A stretch of 64,000 nucleotides of DNA from Aphrophora alni (lineage: Eukaryota > Arthropoda > Insecta > Hemiptera > Aphrophoridae): contig OY740765.1 of NCBI GenBank assembly GCA_963513935.1, positions 122,951,362-123,015,361 of the forward strand. Reading direction: 5' to 3'. The translations under genes were made by a program, and so were the position numbers. This document shows, piece after piece, positions 35,283 through 47,460 of the stretch. The notes beneath the pieces are model-generated. The model did not search any database. It had not been told where the DNA came from and saw only the letters and a program-made list of their open reading frames with translations. Within the stretch, counting starts at the first letter, position 1. Each line of letters begins with the position of its first letter.

Positions 35283-35571
35283 TTCATTTGGGAAGAGATT
35301 CAAGGAACATTTGCCGAAATCTAAACATACTTCAATAACTTCTAATTTTGCTGCACACCTAATTGACTACAATCATAAATACACGGACTTACAAACCAAC
35401 ATGGAGGTGTTAAAATTTTGTGAAAAAAGTAAATACATGAGTGTATATGAAGAATTTGAGATATACAAGGCAGTAAAAATGGAACCGCATAATGTCCTAA
35501 ATGACAAGTTATTGTTCAATTCCAACTTAATATTTGACACTGCAATGAAAGTACCAAATGACTTTATATAG
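35274..35571 (+). pseudogene. Penelope-like GIY-YIG endonuclease C-terminus, right arm
   Basis: ETGRSFGKRFKEHL, then FAAHLIDYNHKYTDLQTNME and YMSVYEEFEIYKAVK are the conserved second half of the Penelope GIY-YIG domain (arginine of GRSF, EH, asparagine-histidine and the FEIYK glutamate). It ends at a TAG before the 3' tail. Only the spacer residues (TGR) distinguish its start from the other arm, so this orientation holds slightly more of the original. Confidence 0.8.
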
Positions 35572-35762
35572 GAGTGGGGATTATCATCGATGATTGGATG
35601 GGATCTTGACCTTAGTTCTGACTTCGCATCTGTGATGACCACATGGGACGGGTGTTCCAATTTGTGTTAAATGCGTACGTTGTTTGTGTGTTTTCGTAGT
35701 TGTGCTGTTATATGTCTGACAATTTTTTAATGTTAATGACGACCTCTTAGGAGTGATAATTT

Positions 35763-35806
35763 CACCTGATGATGGATGAGTGATATCTTCTGAAACCGCG
35801 GTAGTG
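35763..35806 (+). ncRNA. Candidate hammerhead ribozyme, right arm
   Basis: The parts are in hammerhead order: CAC, CTGATGA, a variable stem II region, GAAA, ACCGCGGT as a very short stem III, TA as the cleavage doublet, and GTG pairing with the initial CAC for stem I. Minimal hammerheads with weak stem III are known from Penelope-like elements. Stem II is poor (about three pairs with mismatches), so activity is uncertain. Confidence 0.5.
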
Positions 35807-36388
35807 TTTTTTCACATAAGTGGATCACTTGACGGACATAAAAGGTAATATTTTATTATTAATTTATTGTCTATGAAATCCTTAGCGTTGTTGCATGAAA
35901 AAATTTTGAAATTTTATTTGGTTGGTTTTATTATTACCTTGGTAAGAGGGGAAAGGGGGGGTAAAGAAGTTGAATGGGTGATCAATGAGAAGGAGAAGAA
36001 TCAAATACTCTGGGTGACAATGCAAACCTAACCTGCTGGCTCAACAAAAATAAAGACCCCACACTAGGCAATAATGTGAGGGACTTCTAACGTCTAATTG
36101 GCAGAAGAGAAAAACAAGGTGGTATACGATTAATGTGGGAAGAGAAAAAAAATCTAAATATTTAATATTGTCGTTTTCGTTCGTAGGGTCACAAGATTAC
36201 ATGCTTCTTAAAATTACCTAAAATTATAATTTTAAATATTAGAATTTGAAAGGGGGAGAAAAAAAATACAATTTGAGGACACTTAATTTAAATAAAAATA
36301 AAATGGATGTAACAAATATCATGATGAGTGCAATTACGGTGAGATAGGATGACAATTTAAAGGAAAGGTTGGCTGTACAATAATTTTG

Positions 36389-37228
36389 TAACCTTTTAAC
36401 TGCTACGCCCGTATATAAACGGGCACAGCAGTGACAGTGTTGAGCGCTACGCCCGTTTATAAACGGTCTACTTTGTATTCTCATGTGCTATCTCCGTTTT
36501 TGTACAGTTTATAATATAAGTAGTCTGTTTAGTGCTGCTACCTATTGACACACTGTTCAAATAAATTCACCTCAATATTTTTTCTTCTATGTCCATGAAT
36601 ATACAAGAAATTTAGAAGGCTAAAAACATATGACTTTTCAGTAATATGATGCTTGGCCTACTTTCATAGTTGTTTTATTTGTTGTTTGTGTTAGCGTAAA
36701 AGTAAAAATGGATCCAAGTCGTGTTAGAGATGATGGTATTAAACGCATTTTATTTGAATATTATGGAAACGAAGAATCAAATGATGAAATAAGTAGTGAT
36801 AGTGAATGTGAATCTGACGATAGTGACGATATTGAAATCGTAACCCCGCAACTGAACCTAAATGAATCATTGTCGGATCCAAAGCAAATTAGCCCATGTT
36901 AGGTTACAATACAAAACTAAGGTTATTATTATTAATTTGTGTCTTTTTTATTATTTACTATGTTTAGTTATACAATGTGAGAGTTTTTAAGTATACTATT
37001 ATAATATATTTGTGAAAATCTTGGAAAACAATATCAAAAACGCAAGTTCGTTCAGGTTAGGTTAGGATATTTTTAATATTAAAAATTAAACTACATAAAT
37101 AAATTGTATGACTAAAATTTGTATATTATTATTTTAAAATCATATAAAAGTGACTAAATTAATTTTTAAAAAAAACTTAGCACCAGGGGTCTGCACAAGT
37201 CCAAAAAACTTAGCAGTTAAAGGGTTAA
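36389..37228 (+). mobile_element. piggyBac-like non-autonomous element, third family
   Basis: Left boundary GTAA (36389-36392, one change from TTAA) then CCTTTTAACTGCTACG. Right end, inverted, CCCTTTAACTGCTAAG, then TTAA (37225-37228). Palindrome GCCCGT-N6-ACGGGC at 36407-36424 and a near copy at 36451-36468 sit just inside the left end. Only the first part of a transposase gene remains. Confidence 0.8.
36708..36902 (+). pseudogene. piggyBac transposase N-terminus only
   Basis: The 64-residue frame MDPSRVRDDGIKRILFEYYG is followed by a serine/acidic run (SNDEISSDSECESDDSDD). This resembles the N-terminus of piggyBac-type transposases. The frame stops where the catalytic core should begin; the rest appears deleted. 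Confidence 0.5.
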
Positions 37229-39270
37229 AGAAGAAAAAAGGTTTGGTGAACAAAGAATTATATATATAACTGTAGGATTTAGAATAGATAATGAAGAAGG
37301 GTTAAACGGAAATAAAGTTAATGATGTGAGTGGAAATTAGAGAGTGAGAAGGATAGAGTGGATAGATGTAGTAAGGTACTGTCTGTTAGGGTTAATATTG
37401 CAGTTGCGCTGGATTTGCCTACCTAGCTGAGATTTCCTCCTGTGTGGGCATTATCTAGGTGGTATTGAGTACATGACTTCAGTTTCGTCAAATATGAGAG
37501 CAAATATGATCATGTTGAATCATAATACAATTTTTGCCGGATATACCTTTCTTTCCAGCTTTGCTTTGTTGACGGCATGTTTTGATTTATTTCTTAGGTT
37601 CAGCATATCTTACATATTTGAACATACTAATTTCTTGACTGTTGAAAAATTGTTAAACTTGTCATAAATTTGTTGGAGGCGCTGGTTTGCTCTGACAGTT
37701 AAAGTAGGTGGATAGAAAAGATGGGAACTTATGTAAAGGCAAATATAGGGTGAGGTGATATTGGGGGATAGAGTAGACATTAGAGCTATGCATTAAGTTA
37801 AGGTGTGCAGTTAGGGTAGTGTAATTACACTTTACAGGCTACACTATCTAAATTAATTGGGAGATGTTGATGATAATATGGGAGGATAAAAACTATTGCT
37901 TACATACTATGTATAATTTGAAGGTTAGAAGGGAAAATTAAAGGAAATGTTGGGTGGTAATGGGAGTGGAAGAGGAATGATGTGAAATGGGTATGTTGGT
38001 GGTTGAATGGCCAAACTTTGGTTTGCTTTTATTAATAATTTTTTTGGGGCCTAGGAATAGTGTCCATAGTCTTATCAACGAGAGGATTCCTGTAACCCTC
38101 CGAAACGACATTAACCCAAAAGGTCAATTTCAACCAAGGGGGGTATATTTTAATTGTAGTAATATGAAACAGAAAAACAAACTACAAATTTATGGCAATT
38201 TTAGTCCATTTCAAATGCCACGATTTGAACAAAATACTCCTAAAATACAGTGAGATCTAATATAAACAACAAATATACTAACATATTGATTTATACTAAA
38301 CTGTTGCAAGTCGAAATAACACTCTGAAGTGGAATTTCTTGATTATGCACATAATGACTAAAAAAAAAAACTCCTATCTGTTGCGTACTGTGGCAGAACA
38401 CAATATTTGCAACAGTTATTTCATTTAATAATAAATACCAAATGGTGGTCGAACAAATGGATATGTATGATTGGAATGGGGTAAGAATGTAGGTTTAATT
38501 CCCATATATATATTTAAAAAAAAAGGTCGCAAAGTCCATAAAGGTCCCGCATCGTGCAACACAGGATTACTTGCGAAACAGAGTAGGTATCACTACGATC
38601 CATGCCGTGGAATAGTCCGGGGGGAATATTAATCTGGCGATTGCGTACTCTTAAAACTAAGTTAATACTAAGTGGTTTCAGTATGAGGACTACGGAAATG
38701 ATATGGTACTAGGTAAGAAGATTACTTAAATTAACTGGCTGTTTATGAAATTTGTGTGGGGGGGATAATGTTATTTTGTCTGAGGCCCAACGTGTAATGT
38801 GTTGTTTGATGAATTAGGCGAAATCAGATTAGCTAGATCCTTTAATTCACCAGGCCATACGAGTAGCTCTCGGTGGCTGCTGATATATAAAAAAAGTAGG
38901 CAACATAAAAAACAAAAAATATTTTAAATAAATATTTTATGGTCCTTAAAAAAAATTATATCTTGACCTTCATCGCAGGTCCTGCGAAACTGTTCGCCAA
39001 TTCGTGAAGGGGAAAGTGTAAACCATCTCGAGTGGACCTCTTCCAACAGCGCCGTTTGATAGAGCCAGGTCCTACTAGATGACCTTAACCTGACCCGTGC
39101 TGGGGTATAGTACACTTGGGAATAGTAGATAATGCTATGGTGAATTATGTTGGTAGAGGTTGAGGGGTGGTGAAATAAATGATAGGTAAATGAAGCGAAG
39201 AGGAAACTTAAAACTAATATCACTCGAACACAGTGATAGCTGGTTGAGACCAAGGGTGGTTCAAAACTAT
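37229..39270. other. Flank of the Ty3/gypsy element, no gene identified
   Basis: G-rich patches in an AT-rich background. Open frames 37987-38253 (+) and 38924-39253 (-) show no motif I recognise. It probably contains the element's 3' non-coding part, but no long terminal repeat could be matched to the right side. Confidence 0.35.
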
Positions 39271-39280
39271 GAGTTGTTAT

Positions 39281-40338
39281 TTACGAAAGGTTAGCGGGGT
39301 TTAAAAACCTTTTTAAATGTGAAATGTGGCCAGATCTGACATGTCTTCCTGAAGCAGGGTCGAACAGCTCGACAGTAACCGGCATAGTAAACGCTCCAAT
39401 GATGAGGGGTCTAGACCAGAGTGGCAAGAGCTTTGCGTTAATCCTGTTGGGCACATTGCTTAGATGGTGCTCACGACACATAACCCAATCCTATATATTG
39501 AAAGGGTTTGGGTGCCTATGCGCGTTATAAGCGAGTCTCCTGACAGCATGTGTCCTAGTTAAGATGGACAATGCCATCGACCAGAGTGCCTTGTTTGGGA
39601 TTTGGGGGGAGGGGGAATTAAAAAAACGAGGTTCCACGCAAGCTGAAGAGGGTCCTGGATTTGATGCCTCAAAAAAAGACTTGCCGGTGAGATACCGGTG
39701 CTGGCATGAATTGCGGTGTTAAAGGTGAACTGGAACCAATGCATATTTTGGTCCCAGTTACTTTGGTTTTGGCCATGAAACATCCTAATTGCAACCTTGA
39801 GGTTTTAACTGACCCTCCCCCCAAATCCCGCGTGTGACAGGTTTGGATAGTAAGGGGAGGTACATACATGCTTAATTCCAAAATCTAAGCACAATTGTGC
39901 CTTTAAACCCGTTTTGAAAATGGGCACGTTTTCGGAAACTAAGAATTCAGGGAACCCGAAATAGGTGAAAACGCTTTTGGTTAAGATATTTACTGTTGTT
40001 TTAGCTTTAGTGTTTTTAGTTGGGATCAAGAGTGTAAATTTTGAAAATGCATCAACAACAGTCAATAAGTATCGGTTACAACCTTTGCTTAAAGGTAAGG
40101 GTCCAATATGATCAATAAAAATCTTATTGAAATGGGTGGTTGGGATCTCAGAGGCCTGATGGCCGACACGAGTGTTCTGGGCCTGTTTGGATTTTTGGCA
40201 CTGTATGCAAGTTTTTACTTTCTGGATTATTTGTTCCTTAAGGTCCTTGGCCCAGAAGTATTTTCCTATACAGGATAAGGTTTTGGCTATACCCATATGG
40301 GCTGAAATAGGGAATTCGTGGTAGAATTTAAAAACCAT
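39281..40338 (-). pseudogene. Ty3/gypsy integrase
   Basis: From the 5' side: the zinc-binding region (H at MVFKFYHEFPISAHMGIAKT, then CIQCQKSKQ), the catalytic core (FIDHIGPLPLSKGCNRYLLT, then TYFGFPEFLVSENVPIF, where the usual D is replaced by E in SEN) and a C-terminal domain (GRHVRSGHISHLKRFLNP). Frame breaks lie near 39800 and 39500-39560. It would insert the cDNA if intact. Confidence 0.75.
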
Positions 40339-40958
40339 ATTACAGTAATGATTTTTGGGGATAATACCACCTTTCCTATCGATTGGCCTGGGGCCATATG
40401 GATAAGGGTGTGGTCTACTATTTTGTATTCAGGGGGCAATGGGCAAGATTTTAGGATCTTTGATAACCCTGGGTCTTGCCTTTGGTGGACATGAATGTCT
40501 TGGAAAATGTCCGGCAAGGACGACAAAAAGGACATCGCTGATGTAGTGCCTGTATTGGGCGTGGTAGGGGAGAAAGATATCGTGGTAGCTCTGGTTGATT
40601 CGAACAATTGAGACAAAGAGTCTGCAACAATATTGTCTGAACCCCTAATATGCCGAACGGTGAAATGAAATGAATTAATAAATTCAATCCACCTCGCCAG
40701 CTTCTCGACTGATCGTGGATGGTTGAGTAACCACGACAGGGTGGATTTGTCTGTAAAAAGTTGGAATTCACGATGCTCCAGGTACTGCTGAACTTTGGTT
40801 AAGGCAAAAACGACTGCAAGACACTCCAGTTCCATCGTAGAATAATTCAATTCATGTCGATTGAGGGGTCTCAATGCAAAAGCGACTGGCATCATGTCGC
40901 CCTCGTACTCCTGAGAGAGGGACACACCAAGGGCTGTGCCGCTTGCATCGGAGTGCAC
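40287..40958 (-). pseudogene. Ty3/gypsy RNase H
   Basis: MHSDASGTALGVSLSQ opens the domain; YSTMELECLAVVFAL, LFTDKSTLSWLL and VRHIRGSDNIVADSLSQL carry the usual D-E-D-D neighbourhoods. A histone-like linker to the integrase follows. Confidence 0.8.
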
Positions 40959-41017
40959 AATAAAGGGTCTCTCTAAATCAGGTAAACGTTAGATCAAACA
41001 GGAGGTTAGCACTGATT

Positions 41018-41844
41018 TCAACATGTCAAAAGCTTCCTGTTGGTCGGGCCCCATTCAAATTTAGCGCCTTTGAGCTTTAATTTGTTGAGTGGGTAGGATA
41101 TGTGGGAAAAATTCTTAATAAATTTAGAGTAAAAGGCCGCCAGACCAAGAAACCTGGTGGTCTGCTTAAGATTCTTGGGGGTGGGGTAGTCGGCAATGGG
41201 TTGGACACGGTCAGGATGCAGGGTAGCTGATTGGTTATGGAAAACGTGCCCAAGGAATTGGACGGAGTCGGATGCTAAGGTCATTTTATCCAGGTTGACT
41301 GTAAGACCTGCAACTCGTAGTATCTTAAAGACATTCTCCACCTTATTCAAATGGTCGTTGAACAGAATATATGCAGATTTCATCAAAAAAGGAGAAAAGA
41401 TGTTTGTATTTTATATCATCGAATATCTTGTCAATAAGTCTGGTGAGGACTACAACTCCGCTGGCCAATCCAAAAGGGAGGAAATTGTACTGGAACTGGC
41501 CCAAAGGGCATACAAAGGAGGTATTTTTTTTTGGACTCCTCGTCTAGAGGAATTTGTAGGTAGGCCTGGTTAAGGTCTAATAAAGAGAACCATTTGGCCT
41601 CACCTAAGTATTGAAAAGCAGATTCCTATGTGGGGATGGGAGTAGCCTCCAGTTCCGTAATTTGATTTATTGGCTTATAGTTCACTACCATCCGTGTCTT
41701 GCCACCCTTCTTGGGAACCAAATAGGCAGGACACGCATATGGTGAATTAGATGGGGATATAACTCCTTTGCGAAGAAGTTTGTCAATATGCTCTCTTAAG
41801 GCCTGGAGCTTAGGGGGAGCATATTGGTACAGGCGTGATCTCAC
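41018..41844 (-). pseudogene. Ty3/gypsy reverse transcriptase
   Basis: The fingers (ALREHIDKLLRKGVISPSNS, then CPAYLVPKKGGKTRMVVNYK) are in the frame 41844-41626. The palm is broken into several frames. The catalytic box reads SFFDEICIYS near 41380, where DD is expected, so the second aspartate is glutamate. The connection region (NLDKMTLASDSVQFLGHVF, LGLAAFYSKFIKNFSHISYP) follows. Confidence 0.75.
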
Positions 41845-42026
41845 CTTGGTGGTTGTATCCTTGATATTTATGTGATATTTATTTAGGTTTATTTTTCCCA
41901 GCTTCTTTGTGATAGTTTGGGGGAAAAGGGCTATAAGGTCAGAAACCTTGTTTTTCTATTGGGAATTAAGGTGGATACCTAACTGGACGCCAACGGGCAC
42001 TACAGTTGTGTTTTAGAAGGGGGAAA

Positions 42027-42494
42027 TTAAACACAGTAGGGGGAAGCATAGGGAAATCTCACTTCCTGATTCGGAAAGTCGATGGTGGCCTTGGTATGCT
42101 GAAGGAAATCGCAACCTAAAATTATATCAGTAGGCATTTTAGCCGCGACCAAGAAGGAGTGATCCCATGACAAATTTCCCAATTTAAGGTGACGAATGAT
42201 TTTATGGGAGAAGGTTAAAATTTGATTATTGACTGTTTTCACTCTAATGTGCACCTGCTGTCAAGATTTTATTAACTTGGATGTTACCCGTAATTTTCTA
42301 AAAAAAAATTCCGAAATGAAGGAATACGTCAAGCCGGTGTCTAATAAAGCCTTAGCCAAGAAGGTTCCCACCTCGACGTCCATAGTCACCATATTGGCGC
42401 TGGGTATAGAAAATTTGTTGGTGCTCTGGGAGGTGACCTCAGATGTTGGGGCTGGGGATGCCACAACGAGAAAACGCTCAGCTACAGGGGTCAT
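42027..42494 (-). pseudogene. Ty3/gypsy aspartic protease
   Basis: KALLDTGLTYSFISEFF holds the active-site DTG. TDIILGCDFLQHTKATIDF is the second conserved strand. The two halves are in different frames, with a break near 42257. Confidence 0.7.
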
Positions 42495-42660
42495 GTTAAA
42501 AGTTGGGAGACGCTGGTCGACCCGTACAACGCCTCATGCTAGTTTAAATGGTGGATGCCAGGGAAATTTTGCCGACGATAAGGCCGGCCAGATCTATAAT
42601 CCTGGGGAGGGCGCTGCCGGCTGTTGTTATGGAACCGACCCGGGTGCGGTTGTTGGTGCA

Positions 42661-43463
42661 TCATCGGTGGTGGGTAATGCTCAGAGGACGGTCGTTTCGA
42701 GGAACATTGTAGCTTTGATTCGATGCTCGGTGTTCGCTCGGGCGATTGGTTTCCACGGTCCTTGCTATAGTAGGGATAATACTAAGTAACCCGTTCAAGG
42801 AGAACGGGCGGTTAACTACTAAATAGGTCGTAATAATTTTGAAATCCACGACCTTTTGGTTGGAGGCTATCGCCTTTTTGACCAGACAAAACAAAAGGCC
42901 TGAGGCCGAGGTCTGCAAATCCAGTAGAATTTGATTGTCAAACCCTGGATTCAACCTGGCGGCCCTGACGACTATAGATAGCTTTGTTAGGAATTTGCTA
43001 ATAGGGTCGGCTTGAAATGGACGAACCGACTTTAGGAGTTGGGCCAAATGGCCTGGCATACCGGAGCTGCTAGGTGGTTTTGTTCCGTGAATGGTGCTTC
43101 TGAACTCCTCGAGGGCCCTGAGCCAATCGCTCATCATTGATGAGCACTCGAGTGAGATGTAGATGGTTCAAGTGGATTCGTCCTTACGGGTGTTGGTGAT
43201 TCTGGAAGGGTGGCCGGTGCTGCATCCTCTAAAGAGTCTAACTCAGCCCGGATGATGCCCCCCTTTAATTCGAGGGTGCTCGCTGGTTCAATTTCCCAGG
43301 CTGTCAATAGCTCAGTAGCCTGGACAGCAGAAGGATGGTTAATCCATTTATGGTTTGGAATACTCACAGTTAAGGGGAATTGAAAGGGCTTAGGTATATC
43401 CCCAGACCAATCGGTCGCCATAGTGAAGATAAAAAAGAGAAAAGGAAATGGACAATTGGCCAA
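42661..43463 (-). pseudogene. Ty3/gypsy gag-like region
   Basis: Two frames (43463-43134 and 43137-42661) overlap by four bases and encode a polar protein without recognised knuckles. Assigned gag from its position upstream of the protease; the sequence itself is not diagnostic. Confidence 0.5.
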
Positions 43464-45270
43464 TAGAAGGGTGACTAAATAATATGCCGATATACTGATA
43501 TAATTTTAATTAGGGATAATGAACAACCCGGGATCATACTCTGACCCCGAGTGACGCAGTCTAGGTCAGTAATTAAGCAGGATACTCTTGGTACAAATAA
43601 AAGGGATACGTAACGTTATAATTTAATTGGAAAATAATTCTATATAATTTGGGGGAAAATTAATTTTTGATCAATATTTAATAAAAGAATAATTGATTTA
43701 GCATTAGTTAGGGGGAAAATTTCAGTAGGGCGAACAAAAACTACGAATTCCCTAAGTTTTTTTTAAAAGGTTGTAGTTTATAGAGATATAGTATATGCAG
43801 TGCGAGTTCAAGTAAGTCGACGAAGAAAAAAGGTATACAAATATAAAAGTTGTCAGTTGTAATTTAGTCGAGGTGTAATTTTAATAATGAATAATAAAAA
43901 AAAAATCATCAAAATAGTGTGCTAGGTTTTGTTAAAAAGTCGTTTGGTTAGATATTCCAGTTTTTCGTGTATGATTTCGCTGTAGTACCTGTGAATACAT
44001 ATATAGACATAAATAAATTACAAATACAGAACAATAAATTTAGGTAAATTTGGTTGGAAAATTAGAACATAGTTACATTTAAGTTATCCGGGTCAAAAGG
44101 ATTAATTATGAGTCGATCTGATGGTAACTTGGCTACTAGCCAAAAGATATTGATGTTTATTTAACATTATGCACTGCTGATAGGTAGTTTGCCTAACAAG
44201 CTTGGGACCACTTTTGCTGAAGGTAGATTCTTATCGAATATAGTTTGAAGGACTAGATTTAACTCTAATAATTATACGTTAGACGATTTCTTGAATAATA
44301 AACAAAAATATTAATTTTATATCTTAAAAAGGCGATTAAAAAAATATTTTCAATTAACATAAATTACCTTAATAACTTTAAACGTTTTTAATAATTTGAT
44401 TTAAAAAAAGTCTAAATGTGAGGGGGGAATATGTTAATAGGTAACAATAGAAATACTACCACTAACGCTAAATAATAATTAAATAAATTAATCAGTCAAC
44501 TTATAAGTCTCGCTGAACTAGAGGAAACAACAACTAAAAATATGATACCTATCCTATCTTAATTTATAAAAAGAAAAAGGTGGAAAAGAAGAGACAAAAT
44601 TTATATGTGAAAGGGGGGTGAGTTAAATTATGCGCCATGCCAAATTTGAAAGAAAATTTTATTAAATTTTGTTTAATGAATTTAATAACCTTACTTATAA
44701 AGAATTTACGCGAGAAAGAAAAAAGATTTTTGGAAATAATTAGATTTTAAATACCGGTATAATATTTTGTTGCTAGAAAAAGTGGAGAAAAAATGGCGGC
44801 TATATCACGAAAAAGCATCCAACCAATAGCTCTATCGAGCCTATACTCCAGTTCATCCTTGTTTTTCTTCGCTCTAACAGCAATATCACCCGGGTAGGTG
44901 ATTGGTCTTACTCCGTCTGATAGATCCAGTCTAAGAAAATCATCTTATAATAGAAGTTTCATAGAAGCGGTCCTATTACGGACCCCACACGTCATGAACA
45001 TATGTTGTCCTTTACTAAGAATAATTTATCTAAAGTCCAATTAAATCTTCAATATTTAATATTCAATATATTTCATGCGGGTATCATGAGTTGCCTAGCC
45101 AGCGTTTATCAAACACTAAGGGATAACTATATTTCCCTTCTCTCCTTCCGAAAAGTAGAAGTGCGCAGCACAGGTCTACCTACAGCTGACACACTTAGTA
45201 TGCACTCTTGAAACGGGACAGTCAATTTAGTTTTGCATTATATATCAATTCAACATGTGGTTTACTATCG
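43464..45270. other. Upstream flank of the gypsy element
   Basis: AT-rich; expected to contain the 5' LTR and primer-binding site, but neither was identified. No genes seen. Confidence 0.35.
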
Positions 45271-45281
45271 GAGAAATGACC

Positions 45282-45396
45282 ACTAAGCCAAGTCGGGAAA
45301 TTTCCGAGATGGGTTGAATATATCAACTATTTCAAGTTTATTGCAGAACATATTGAAGGGACTGAAAACATCTTTGCAGACTCATTTTTATGTAAT
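45282..45396 (+). pseudogene. Small Ty3/gypsy RNase H fragment
   Basis: The plus strand reads GKFPRWVEYINYFKFIAEHI then EGTENIFADSF. This is the end of a gypsy RNase H (compare ARWIEFINSFHFTVRHI and GSDNIVADSLS of the neighbour). It is followed by GAAACACCCTGTATAAT, a motif frequent at arthropod repeat ends. Confidence 0.6.
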
Positions 45397-45479
45397 ATGT
45401 TCACATATTTTTTCATTGGTTTTAATGTGAGGAATAAGCTCCTGATGTTTTTGAAACACCCTGTATAATTAACTCAAAT

Positions 45480-46780
45480 AAAATATGAACAACATTTGTA
45501 GTGTTTACTCTTCCAACTAATCGGGTCTACCAGTGGTGGGGGTTCAGGTCTGATTTTTAAGACCTGATAAAAAAACCAGATTTTTTCATTGATAATGAAA
45601 TCAATGGATACAGCGTATTACTAATATTCTAATCCCAATCTATAGTAAATCACAATTAGAACGGTAGGAGTTACCCATATTTACGCTTTAACTTTTATTA
45701 TGTCTCCCTATAAGTTATGTTAATAAAATCGTACTTTAAAAATGAACGAAGTTGGTGATGATGATTTTTAATTTTTAAAAACCGCAAAAGTTCTAGTTTC
45801 TCTGAATTGTTCATTTATTGTTACCTGCATCTAAGTTTAATTAGGATCTCACAACAAATAAGAGCAGAGTTGGTATTAAGACACCATTGACAGATATTGT
45901 GTGTTCCTTCAACCTGAAACATAGAACAAATAACTCATAACATACCAGTGGGAAATTATGATAATTTATGTTTTTATCTTGTGGCTCCTACATAATAATT
46001 AGTGATAATTGTTGTATATCTAATAATTAAGTAAACAAAAAAATTCGAAGTAAAATTTATAGCACTTCATTTGAGTATTAAAAAAAAAATTATTTAGTTA
46101 TCATAATTAACCTATATTTTTTAAGCAGGTTTCATTTCATGTTAACTTTTTAACAATAAATCTGTAACAGCTTACTTCTAATAGAGGACATCCTTTATTT
46201 TTACGTGAATATTTAGGGTGTATTCGAATTTTCAAAATTTATCCTCCATTTCCCACTTGTCAAACTTGAAAATTTCTTATGGAAACCCATGCTTTTATGA
46301 TTATTTTGGATAAAAAATATAATTTTATGACTTATTTATTCAATGTTTTTTTCATAAATGTAACCATTTAGCCGTTAGTTACCTTTTCAAATAGCAATGA
46401 AAACAGCTTTCCAAAGAGTTGTTTTTTGTGTGTTATGGCCGAATAATAATACAATAAGGCTGTAAAATTTGAATCTCACAGCTTAGTATCTGAGTAAAAT
46501 TAAAAGCCTGTTTTCATCAAAATAAAGGGAACTTTTATGAGTAACTAGGGAGGGGACATATGTTTACATTTAAAAAAGAGGGGAAAATACGTTATATATA
46601 TTTTTTAGAACATCCTATACATGAAATCTAAGTTTTGGCACAACCTATAGATAGCCACAGTTAACACATTCACTGCGGTAAAAATGACCATTAGGGTTGG
46701 AAAATACTAAAATTTTAAATTATGACCAAACCTCAACTTTCTAATGTAGAAGTTCAGATTTAGGGTTTAAAACTCGATTC
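45480..46780. other. AT-rich, no gene seen
   Basis: No supported feature. Confidence 0.35.
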
Positions 46781-46789
46781 CAGCTCGAC

Positions 46790-47460
46790 TTCCTTCAAAT
46801 CCAGGACGTTGAAGTCATGACCCGCCGGCGTCCTGGCCGCATCCTACCGCGTCCGCCATTGCCCGTCACCGAAGTCTTGGCCGAGCCCCACCAGGGTCAG
46901 TTTCACTGAGTTTGTTGCGCCGCACTATACATTTATATTTGATGATCGATTGACTGATCATCTAAGTTTCACATTAGTAGAATACTTATTTCACCTATTT
47001 ACAACTATATACAACCCCCCTCCACCCGTGAGTTCACGTCTTATAAAGAGTCATGATATTTGTCAAAACACGCACCAAGGCAAAGCCTTGGTTTATCGGG
47101 ACATGTTCCGCTAAAGTAATTGAAAGTAAAATAACGTAAAAACAAAATAAATATCAATAAAACACACTAGTCACCGAACGCGAACGCTGTAAGCGCGATG
47201 TAACGGTATCGGTCAACATAAACGAACGCCGAGCCTGCGATCCACAAACGAAGCAATAAACAAACAAACAAACACAAGGGATAACCTTAAAATGCATGCA
47301 AATCCAACTCTTCTATCACAAGTAGCTGGGCCACACTGAGCAATGGAAATCGTTGCTACTGTCGGCCCTGCCGGCGTCGCGGCAGTCGGGCACGCATGGC
47401 GGCCCAGCCCCACCGGCCTCCCAGCCGCACTCAAAGTGTTGTTACCAGGCGACTAAGAAT
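46790..47460. other. Two GC-rich patches
   Basis: 46790-46930 and 47165-47460 are markedly GC- and CpG-rich against an AT-rich background. Short open frames exist (for example RFQLDFLQIQDVEVM on the plus strand and a 73-residue minus frame), but none is recognisable. It could be a CpG-rich promoter, an exon or a repeat. Confidence 0.3.

Larger units (their letters stand above)
34655..35868. mobile_element. Palindromic Penelope-like element (two 3' ends head to head)
   Basis: Arms 34689-35274 and 35283-35868 are inverted copies of 586 bp around an 8-bp spacer (ACCGGTCG). Positions checked at both outer edges stay in register without indels. Each arm encodes the GIY-YIG endonuclease tail of a Penelope-like retroelement and carries a hammerhead-like motif. 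An 11-bp direct repeat flanks the whole, and the left copy has 34 extra bases of 3' tail. No reverse transcriptase is present. Confidence 0.85.
39281..43463 (-). mobile_element. Ty3/gypsy LTR retrotransposon interior
   Basis: On the minus strand, gag-like, protease, reverse transcriptase, RNase H and integrase regions appear in the standard Ty3/gypsy order. Long terminal repeats were not found by eye on either side. Many frame changes and a few stops make it inactive. Confidence 0.85.

Noticed and set aside
37229..45270. Long terminal repeats of the Ty3/gypsy element
   Set aside because: I compared both flanks by eye, including TGTGGGGTCCG-like starts near 44980, and found no matching pair. 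Boundaries are left open.
47213..47434. 73-residue GC-rich minus frame as a gene
   Set aside because: Low-complexity Ala/Pro/Thr composition is what GC-rich DNA gives by chance; no homology recognised.
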